From Gammaproteobacteria bacterium (GTDB lineage: Bacteria > Pseudomonadota > Gammaproteobacteria > Poriferisulfidales > Oxydemutatoraceae), in contig RKSI01000045.1 in the NCBI GenBank assembly GCA_007570905.1, forward strand, positions 1 to 7,679: a stretch of 7,679 bases of DNA, written 5' to 3'. The position numbers and the translations under genes were made by a program. Below are positions 1 to 4,125 of the stretch, in pieces. A model generated the notes under the pieces. It saw nothing but the letters and a program-made list of their open reading frames with translations, was not told the origin of the DNA and searched no databases. Position 1 is the stretch's first letter. The number at the start of each line of letters is the position of its first letter.

Positions 1-924
1 CCCGAGACGCTGCACAGCGCGCGGCGCGCGGCGGACTGGCTTGGCGGCGTCGCGCACGGGCAATTTATCGCGGTGTCGGCCAACGCCGGCGAGGTGCGGC
101 GTTTCGGCATCGCGCCCGAACACCACCTGCCGCTGCCGCAGTGGGTCGGCGGGCGCCACTCGCTGTGCGCCGCCGCCGGGCTGCCGTTTGCAATCCACGC
201 CGGCATGGACGCCTTTGAGGAGATGCTGGCAGGCGCGCACTGCATGGACCGGCATTTTGAACAGGCGCCGCCGCAGGCCAACGCGCCGGTGATTCTGGCG
301 CTGCTCGATGTCTGGTATGTCAATTTCCACGGCGCGCAAAGCCGCGCGGTGCTGCCGTACGACGATGAACTGGCGCTGCTGCCGGCGTATTTGCAGCAAC
401 TGGAGATGGAAAGCAACGGCAAGTCGGTGGACCGGCAGGGGCGGGCGCTGGTGCGCGACAGCGCGCCGGTCGTGTGGGGCGGCAACGCGCTTGAGGGCCA
501 GCACGCTTTTTACCAGTTGCTGCACCAGGGCACGCGCCTGGTGCCGGCGGATTTCATCATCAGCGCGCGCCCGGCGGCGGCGGATGCGTGGCCGTGCGCG
601 AACTTTCTGGCGCAGTCGCATTTGCTGATGCACGGCGTCGAGGCGTCCGAGCCGTGGCGCCGTCACGCCGGCGACCGCCCGGTCAATGCGCTGATGCTGC
701 GCCGCCTGACGCCGCGCACACTGGGCGCGCTGATTGCGCTGTACGAACACAAGGTGTTCACGCAAAGCGTGGTCTGGAACATCAACCCGTTCGACCAGTC
801 CGGCGTCGAGGCCGGCAAGACGCTGGCGCGCGGCATCCACCGCGCACTGCAATCCGGCGCCGATGTCGGCGGCGACGCCTCAACACGGGGTTTGGCGCGC
901 CGCTACCGCGAGTGGGGCGGCTGA
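1..924 (+). CDS. pgi: Glucose-6-phosphate isomerase, C-terminal part (5' end outside window)
   Basis: Pgi interconverts glucose-6-phosphate and fructose-6-phosphate in the cytoplasm (glycolysis/gluconeogenesis). The frame is open from base 1, so the gene starts upstream; 307 residues are visible. Family landmarks in order: PETLHSARRAADWL (usual ETLTNA..DWF), VAVSANAGEVRRFGI, WVGGRHSL (first PGI signature, with Q and H where D and Y are usual), MESNGK, GQHAFYQLLHQGT, ALYEHKVFTQ, and VVWNINPFDQSGVEAGK (second signature), whose Lys at 817-819 matches the catalytic Lys. Oddities: the usual WGEPGTNGQHAF reads WGGNALEGQHAF, so the catalytic Glu site (codon 481-483) is Gly. The stretch after DFI (550-603), which normally carries the catalytic His, is about four residues short and has no His. 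The fold family is certain; full activity is not. The gene ends convergently toward queG. No regulatory signal is visible. Confidence 0.95.
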   Translation, partial: PETLHSARRAADWLGGVAHGQFIAVSANAGEVRRFGIAPEHHLPLPQWVGGRHSLCAAAGLPFAIHAGMDAFEEMLAGAHCMDRHFEQAPPQANAPVILALLDVWYVNFHGAQSRAVLPYDDELALLPAYLQQLEMESNGKSVDRQGRALVRDSAPVVWGGNALEGQHAFYQLLHQGTRLVPADFIISARPAAADAWPCANFLAQSHLLMHGVEASEPWRRHAGDRPVNALMLRRLTPRTLGALIALYEHKVFTQSVVWNINPFDQSGVEAGKTLARGIHRALQSGADVGGDASTRGLARRYREWGG

Positions 925-1062
925 CGCGGCGGGATGGATTGCGGCGCGGGCTTCAGCGGACTTGGCGCATTGCCGCCGCAAGCGGGCGGCTGACTGCGGC
1001 AGGGCCGGGCGCGGTGCAAGGCCTGGGCAAGGTCTGGCGCGCCGCCGCCGCAAGCGGGGCGG
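925..1062. repeat. Degenerate ~70-bp tandem duplication with two GC hairpins in the pgi/queG convergent gap
   Basis: The gap holds two related units, about 925-993 and 994-1066. Each ends in nearly the same sequence: GCCGCCGCAAGCGGG followed by CGGCTGA (972-993) or GCGGCTAA (1044-1066). A third GGGCGGCTGA lies over the pgi stop (915-924). Each unit end can fold as a GCCGCC/GGCGGC stem with a loop of 7-8 bases. The second hairpin begins directly after the queG stop codon when read on the minus strand, and the first lies 47 bases past the pgi stop. This suggests bidirectional transcription ends or a partial duplication of a gene end. There is no T-run, so a classical intrinsic terminator cannot be claimed. 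Confidence 0.5.
972..990. terminator. Possible hairpin transcription end after pgi (no T-tract)
   Basis: The 6-bp stem GCCGCC/GGCGGC has a 7-base loop, lies between convergent genes, and is repeated at 1044-1063. It lacks a downstream T-run on either strand, so it would need Rho or act mainly as an RNA 3'-end protector. Confidence 0.3.
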
Positions 1063-1063
1063 C
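1044..1063. terminator. Possible hairpin transcription end abutting the queG stop (no T-tract)
   Basis: The same GCCGCC/GGCGGC stem as at 972-990, here with an 8-base loop, sits immediately downstream of the queG TAG on the minus strand. Position and duplication support an end-of-transcript role; the absent T-run weakens it. Confidence 0.3.
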
Positions 1064-2163
1064 TAATCGCCGCGCTTTGCACCGGGTGCGCCGGGCGCGC
1101 GGCGTTTGCGCTCCATCTCTTGCAGCGCCCAGCGTACATGTTCGCGCACCAGCGGTGACGGGTCGTCGCGTTTCTTGTCCAGCGCGGCGGCGATGTCCGG
1201 CGAATAGTCGTTGTTGCCGAGCGCGACGGCGATGTTTCTCTGCCAGCGTTCATGACCGATGCGGCGAATCGGCGAACCGGCCAGTTTGCGCCTGAATTGG
1301 CGCTCGTCCCAGCCAAACAATTCCAGCAGCGCGGCGCCGTCAAGACCGCGGCGCGGGCGAAAGTCGCTTTCGCCGGAAAGCCGCGCGAAGCGGTTCCACG
1401 GGCACACCAACTGGCAGTCGTCGCAGCCGTATATGCGGTTGCCCATCAGCGGGCGCAACTCAACCGGGATGGAGCCTTTCAGTTCAATGGTCAGATACGA
1501 AATGCAGCGCCGCGCGTCCAGGCGGTACGGCGCGACGATGGCCTGCGTCGGGCAGATGTCAATGCAGCGCCGGCAGCGCCCGCAGTGGTCGCTTTGCGGC
1601 GCCGAAGGCGGCAGCGGCAGCGTCGTGTAAAGTTCGCCGAGGAAAAACCACGAGCCGGATGCGCGGTTAATCAAATTGGTGTGCTTGCCGATCCAGCCGA
1701 GGCCGGCCTGCTCGGCCAGCGGCTTTTCCAGCACCGGCGCGCTGTCCACAAAGGCGCGGTAGCCGAACGGCCCGAACGCGCGCTCCATCCGCGTCGCCAG
1801 CGCTTGCAGCCGCTTGCGCATCAGTTTGTGATAATCGCGCCCAAGCGCGTAACGCGACACATAACCGAGGCACGGCTGTTCCAGCACCCGCCACGGGTCG
1901 GCGGCATCGGCCAGGTAGTTCATCCGCACCGAGATGACGCTGACGGTTCCTTCCACCAGTTGCGCCGGGCGGCTGCGCTTGTCGCCGTGCGCGGCCATGT
2001 AATGCATCTCGCCGTGCATCCCGCCGTCCAGCCACTCCATCAGCCGCGCCTCGTATTTCTCCAGTCGCGTGTGCGCGAACCCGACGCCGTCAAACCCCAG
2101 TTCCCGACACCACGCGCGCACCCGGCGGGTGATTTGTTCGGGGCGGGACAGGGTGTTTTTCAT
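1063..2163 (-). CDS. queG: Epoxyqueuosine reductase QueG
   Basis: QueG catalyses the last step of queuosine synthesis, reducing epoxyqueuosine to queuosine in the anticodon of GUN tRNAs; it uses cobalamin and two [4Fe-4S] clusters in the cytoplasm. The 366-residue product follows the E. coli protein (379) along its length: VISVRMNYL (77-84), YVSRYALGRDYHK (101-113), FVDSAPVLEKPLAEQAGLGW (138-157) with D140 matching the catalytic Asp, and the cluster motifs CGRCRRCIDICP (C194, C197, C200, C204) and CDDCQLVCPWN (C247, C250, C254). RRCISYLTIELKGSIP, MGNRIYGCDDC and RIGHERWQRNIAVALGN are near-signature stretches, and the C-terminus is helical-repeat-like. I chose ATG at 2163 because MKNTLSRPEQ aligns with the family N-terminus. 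In-frame ATGs at 2175 and 2199 and a TTG at 2271 would add residues from the upstream hairpin element. No clear Shine-Dalgarno was seen. The toxin gene lies 192 bases upstream on the same strand. Confidence 0.96.
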   Translation of the reverse strand: MKNTLSRPEQITRRVRAWCRELGFDGVGFAHTRLEKYEARLMEWLDGGMHGEMHYMAAHGDKRSRPAQLVEGTVSVISVRMNYLADAADPWRVLEQPCLGYVSRYALGRDYHKLMRKRLQALATRMERAFGPFGYRAFVDSAPVLEKPLAEQAGLGWIGKHTNLINRASGSWFFLGELYTTLPLPPSAPQSDHCGRCRRCIDICPTQAIVAPYRLDARRCISYLTIELKGSIPVELRPLMGNRIYGCDDCQLVCPWNRFARLSGESDFRPRRGLDGAALLELFGWDERQFRRKLAGSPIRRIGHERWQRNIAVALGNNDYSPDIAAALDKKRDDPSPLVREHVRWALQEMERKRRAPGAPGAKRGD

Positions 2164-2201
2164 AGCGGCTTGCATGATACAGCGCTGCAAATCCAGCATG
2201 C

Positions 2202-2289
2202 CCGCCAATTTAGACAAATTTAGTGCAAAGACTAAATTTAGTCTTTTGTCTAAATTTAGTGCTTGGGCCAAATAAGTCTGAATTGGCGG
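2202..2289. repeat. 88-bp AT-rich imperfect inverted repeat (MITE-like or long RNA hairpin) upstream of queG
   Basis: The left end CCGCCAATTTAGAC (2202-2215) and the right end GTCTGAATTGGCGG (2276-2289) are inverted copies matching at 13 of 14 positions. The dyad continues inward: folding the 88 bases about 2245/2246 pairs 33 of 44 positions, or 35 with G-U pairs. Transcribed, it would be a single long hairpin ending 38 bases before the queG ATG. It is far more A+T-rich than its surroundings. I see no convincing target-site duplication (left flank GCATGC, right flank AAAAGC). A short non-autonomous element and a cis-acting RNA structure remain equally open. Confidence 0.7.
2216..2269. repeat. 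Three 18-bp-spaced copies of AAATTTAGT, with a perfect 20-bp palindrome
   Basis: AAATTTAGT occurs at 2216-2224, 2234-2242 and 2252-2260, exactly 18 bases apart, and a decayed fourth (AAATAAGTC) starts at 2270. The last two complete copies lie within the self-complementary CTAAATTTAG. Bases 2227-2246 form a perfect palindrome with arms AAAGACTAAA and TTTAGTCTTT. On the minus strand the queG frame reads this as ALNLDK-RLNLVF-ALNLSK, a six-residue periodicity that follows from the DNA repeat. Candidate roles are a multi-site operator or the inner part of the hairpin element. Confidence 0.75.
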
Positions 2290-2338
2290 AAAAGCCCGGA
2301 AAATGAAGGCGGTTCAGCAGGGGTTTGGCATTTCCGCC
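2285..2338 (-). other. Inverted repeat between vapC and queG that competes with the 88-bp hairpin
   Basis: GGCGGAAA at 2285-2292 is the exact inverted copy of TTTCCGCC at 2331-2338, with 38 bases between. The GGCGG at 2285-2289 is also the right end of the 88-bp hairpin, so in a minus-strand transcript running from the toxin gene into queG the two pairings exclude each other. This could be an attenuator-like switch, but chance pairing in a GC-rich genome is quite possible. Confidence 0.3.
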
Positions 2339-2355
2339 GTCCTCGGCGCCAGCCC

Positions 2356-2766
2356 TCACGCCCAGTTTTGCACCTTCAGTCCCTGAAACCCCCGAAAGTC
2401 GCGCGTGTTGGATGTCACCAGCGTCATCTCGTGAACAAAGGCAATCGCCGCGATTTGGCCGTCAACAAACGGCGGTGTGCCGCCTGTGGCTGTCAGGCGC
2501 GCGCGTTCGCCCGCATGCCAGTCTGCGGCGGCGCGGTCGTATTCAATCACCGGGAAACTGGCCAGCACCACCTCTTCAAGGTAGCGTTCAACCGCCTGTT
2601 TGCGCTTTGACCGGGCCAGCCGCAGGCAGCCAAACCGCAACTCGTGCCAGACCGGGGCCGCAATCGCGATGTCTTCCTCGTGCTCGCACAACCGCCGCAT
2701 GATTCCCGGCGCCGGCCTGGGGCGCAGCGGCTCCGAGATGATGTTGGTGTCCAGCAGGTATCTCAC
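2356..2766 (-). CDS. vapC: PIN-domain toxin ribonuclease (VapC/FitB-like)
   Basis: This is the toxin of a type II toxin-antitoxin pair. PIN-domain toxins of this kind are Mg-dependent ribonucleases, often cutting tRNA or rRNA. The 136-residue length is typical. The acidic pocket is complete: D6 in RYLLDTNIISE, E42 in PVWHELRFG, D102 in FVDGQIAAIA, and the TSNTRDF segment (T118-D123). The N-terminal LLDTNIISEPLRP and the ELRFG stretch resemble FitB as well as VapC, so the exact subfamily is open. The start is GTG at 2766, three bases after the antitoxin TGA; with no clear Shine-Dalgarno, translation is probably coupled. It is intact. The substrate cannot be told from sequence. Confidence 0.92.
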   Translation of the reverse strand: MRYLLDTNIISEPLRPRPAPGIMRRLCEHEEDIAIAAPVWHELRFGCLRLARSKRKQAVERYLEEVVLASFPVIEYDRAAADWHAGERARLTATGGTPPFVDGQIAAIAFVHEMTLVTSNTRDFRGFQGLKVQNWA

Positions 2767-2769
2767 GAA

Positions 2770-3054
2770 TCACAGACGGACATTGCGCCCCGGTGTCTTG
2801 TCGCGCACATTTGCGAACAACTCATCCGGGTCAAGCGCAAGTTCGGCGAGATTGGTTTTGCCGGTGAAGTCCTTGTAGGCTTCCGTGAATCTGCGCTGGT
2901 CGGAAACAATCCGCTCCAGACTCCGCCGGCCAATCAGCACCGCAACCGGTTTGCCGTGACGGGTCAGTTCCACCGGCTTGCCGCTTTCCGCTTCGCGCAC
3001 CAGTTTCGGCAAGTCGCGGCGGACTTCCGCGATGGAACGCCTGCTAGTCGCCAT
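2770..3054 (-). CDS. Phd/YefM-family antitoxin (partner of the PIN toxin)
   Basis: The 94-residue product should bind its promoter through an N-terminal Phd/YefM domain and neutralise the PIN toxin through a flexible C-terminus. The diagnostic stretch is SIAEVRRDLPKLVREAESG followed by KPVELTRHGKPVAVLIGRRS (about residues 7-45); the remainder, rich in charged residues (DPDELFANVRDK), fits the toxin-binding tail. I chose ATG at 3054 because it starts the domain correctly and follows GGAAAGAA. Upstream in-frame ATGs at 3072 and 3084 fall at or before the expected transcript start. The toxin follows after 3 bases, and a promoter with palindromic sites lies directly upstream, as expected for conditional autoregulation by the complex. 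These antitoxins are often annotated vapB-like when paired with PIN toxins; I leave the symbol blank because the fold is Phd, not the AbrB fold of classical VapB. Confidence 0.9.
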   Translation of the reverse strand: MATSRRSIAEVRRDLPKLVREAESGKPVELTRHGKPVAVLIGRRSLERIVSDQRRFTEAYKDFTGKTNLAELALDPDELFANVRDKTPGRNVRL

Positions 3055-3056
3055 TT

Positions 3057-3062
3057 CTTTCC
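3057..3062 (-). promoter_or_regulatory. Ribosome binding site of the Phd-type antitoxin
   Basis: On the minus strand GGAAAG lies just before the ATG at 3054 (GGAAAGAA-ATG). It is a moderate, closely spaced Shine-Dalgarno that favours this start over the upstream ATGs. Confidence 0.45.
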
Positions 3063-3073
3063 AAATGCTCATA

Positions 3074-3090
3074 ATTATGTACATTATACA
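3074..3090 (-). promoter_or_regulatory. Toxin-antitoxin promoter -10 with overlapping palindromic operator
   Basis: On the minus strand a consensus TATAAT occupies 3083-3088, giving a start near 3076 and a leader of about 22 bases. No good -35 is seen. Two nested dyads cover it: ATTATGTACATTAT (3074-3087, one mismatched pair, core ATGTACAT) and TGTA-N5-TACA (3078-3090). A palindrome over the -10 is the usual place for autorepression by an antitoxin-toxin complex. Confidence 0.6.
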
Positions 3091-3114
3091 CAAGATAGCC
3101 CGGTGTCCACACCC

Positions 3115-3133
3115 TGCAGGATGGACGCCTGCA
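3115..3133. other. Small perfect hairpin between the divergent promoters
   Basis: TGCAGG (3115-3120) and CCTGCA (3128-3133) pair perfectly around the 7-base loop ATGGACG. It lies upstream of both the antitoxin and grxD promoters. It may be a protein-binding dyad or chance; nothing else is recognisable in 3094-3175. Confidence 0.25.
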
Positions 3134-3175
3134 ATGCCGGGACCACAGCGCCGAATGCCGCCGGCTTGCGCGGAA

Positions 3176-3206
3176 TTGGCCGCCGCCCCGCCGGTTGTGG
3201 TAAATT
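3176..3206 (+). promoter_or_regulatory. Probable promoter of grxD and the elongation operon
   Basis: TGG-TAAATT (3198-3206) is an extended -10 element (TGn plus 4/6 of TATAAT). TTGGCC at 3176-3181 is a weak -35 with a long 19-base spacer. It stands out in a G+C-rich gap and lies about 38 bases before the grxD ATG, so it is the best candidate to drive the grxD-ppa-mrdA-mrdB run. Confidence 0.4.
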
Positions 3207-3231
3207 AGGCCCCTTTTTGGCACAGAAGAAC

Positions 3232-3239
3232 AAAGGAGG
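3232..3239 (+). promoter_or_regulatory. Strong Shine-Dalgarno of grxD
   Basis: AAAGGAGG ends five bases before the ATG at 3245. It is the strongest ribosome binding site in the window and contrasts with the weak or missing sites of the downstream mrdA and mrdB. Confidence 0.85.
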
Positions 3240-3244
3240 CTGAA

Positions 3245-3571
3245 ATGGATGTGATGGAGCGCATCAGAAGGCAGGTGGAAGGCAATCCGGTTGTCATCTA
3301 CATGAAAGGGACGCCGCAGTTGCCGCAGTGCGGGTTTTCAAGCCGCGCGGCGGAGGCGTTGAAGCAGTGCGGGCACAAGTTTGTCTATGTCAATGTGCTG
3401 CTCGACCACGAGATTTTCGAGGGTCTGCCGGGTTACGCCGACTGGCCGACCTTTCCGCAGTTGTACATCAACGGCGAACTGGTCGGCGGCTGCGACATCA
3501 CGCTGGAACTGGCCGCCAGCGGCGAGTTGCAGAAGATGGTGGACGATGCCGTCGCCGGCGCGAAGGAGTAG
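3245..3571 (+). CDS. grxD: Monothiol glutaredoxin, Grx4/GrxD type
   Basis: Monothiol CGFS glutaredoxins bind a bridging [2Fe-2S] cluster with glutathione and pass it to target proteins; they act in the cytoplasm in iron-sulfur assembly and iron homeostasis rather than as disulfide reductases. The 108-residue product shows the family core: MKGTPQLPQCGFS with K21 and the active C29-G-F-S32, WPTFPQLYINGELVGGCDI (67-85) with the glutathione-contacting TFP turn and GGCD, and an acidic C-terminal helix. Length and motifs match E. coli GrxD closely. The start is fixed by the strong Shine-Dalgarno. It is the first gene of a packed run; ppa begins five bases after its stop, and the ppa ribosome binding site lies within its last codons. 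Confidence 0.96.
   Translation: MDVMERIRRQVEGNPVVIYMKGTPQLPQCGFSSRAAEALKQCGHKFVYVNVLLDHEIFEGLPGYADWPTFPQLYINGELVGGCDITLELAASGELQKMVDDAVAGAKE
3563..3568 (+). promoter_or_regulatory. Ribosome binding site that fixes the ppa GTG start
   Basis: AAGGAG lies in the last two codons of grxD, eight bases before GTG 3577. It supports this non-ATG start, which gives the family N-terminus; no suitable in-frame ATG exists before the conserved VVIEIP. Confidence 0.7.
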
Positions 3572-3576
3572 CGGCG

Positions 3577-4125
3577 GTGCACCTTGACAGGTTGCCGCCC
3601 GGTGACCCGGTTCCCGATGTCCTGAATGTCGTCATCGAGATTCCGGCGCACGCCGCGCCCGTCAAGTACGAGGTGGACAAGAAAAGCGGCGCGGTGCTGG
3701 TGGACCGCTTTATCAATGTGCCGATGTATTACCCGGCGAACTACGGCTTTGTGCCGAACACGCTGTCGGAAGACGGCGACCCGCTGGATGTGCTGGTCAT
3801 CACGCCGGTGCCGGTCGCGGTCGGCTGCGTGTTGCCGTGCCGCCCGATTGACGCGCTTGACATGAGCGACGAGTCCGGGCGCGACCTGAAAATCGTCGCG
3901 CTGCCGGTGCGCGGCATGAACGGCGGCTATGACGAGGTTGACAGCGTCGCGCAACTGCCGGACAACCTGGTGGACCAGATGGTGCATTTCTTTGAGAACT
4001 ACAAGAAACTCGAGCCGGGCAAGTGGGTCAAGGTCGAGGGCTGGCTCGGCGCCGACAAGGCCCGCGCCGAGATCCTCGACAGCGTGCGCCGCTGCGCCGG
4101 CGCGGCGCAGGGCGCCACGGCGTGA
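3577..4125 (+). CDS. ppa: Inorganic pyrophosphatase, family I
   Basis: Ppa hydrolyses cytoplasmic pyrophosphate to phosphate, pulling biosynthetic reactions forward. The 182-residue product (E. coli 175) carries the soluble family I motifs: VVIEIPAHAAPVKYEVDK with E21 and K30, VDRF with R44, YYPANYGF with Y56, the metal-binding signature D66-G-D-P-L-D71, GRDLKIVALP with D103 and K105, and FFENYKKLEPGKWVKVEGW with Y142/K143. All expected metal and phosphate ligands appear present. The start is GTG at 3577, supported by AAGGAG at 3563-3568; the frame is open upstream inside grxD, but the family N-terminus argues against a longer protein. Its last bases overlap the mrdA start (GTGA, 4122-4125). 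Co-transcription with grxD and the cell-wall genes is likely. Confidence 0.95.
   Translation: MHLDRLPPGDPVPDVLNVVIEIPAHAAPVKYEVDKKSGAVLVDRFINVPMYYPANYGFVPNTLSEDGDPLDVLVITPVPVAVGCVLPCRPIDALDMSDESGRDLKIVALPVRGMNGGYDEVDSVAQLPDNLVDQMVHFFENYKKLEPGKWVKVEGWLGADKARAEILDSVRRCAGAAQGATA

Noticed and set aside
588..1295. An open frame crossing from pgi through the gap into the antisense of queG
   Set aside because: It is an Arg/Ala-rich shadow of pgi and of the antisense of queG, with no domain and no ribosome binding site.
1252..2223. A 323-codon open frame on the plus strand, antisense to queG
   Set aside because: Its composition is that of an antisense shadow and it has no motif; QueG on the other strand matches its family over the full length.
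2164..2271. An N-terminal extension of QueG from TTG 2271 (ALNLDK-type repeats)
   Set aside because: The extra residues are the translated 88-bp repeat; the QueG family N-terminus starts at the ATG at 2163, and no ribosome binding site supports the TTG.
2207..2275. A small CRISPR array
   Set aside because: The repeated unit is 9 bases on an 18-base phase, with no spacers of proper length and no cas genes; the pattern is explained by palindromic tandem sites.
2210..2290. A queG promoter inside the AT-rich repeat (TAGACA with TAAATT)
   Set aside because: TAGACA and the TAAATT hexamers are 6 or 24 bases apart, neither near the normal 17, so the match reflects A+T richness only.
3328..3576. An upstream extension of Ppa in the same frame, overlapping grxD
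   Set aside because: The extension lies wholly inside grxD, has no pyrophosphatase similarity and reads as a frame-shadow; AAGGAG plus GTG at 3577 gives the normal family length.
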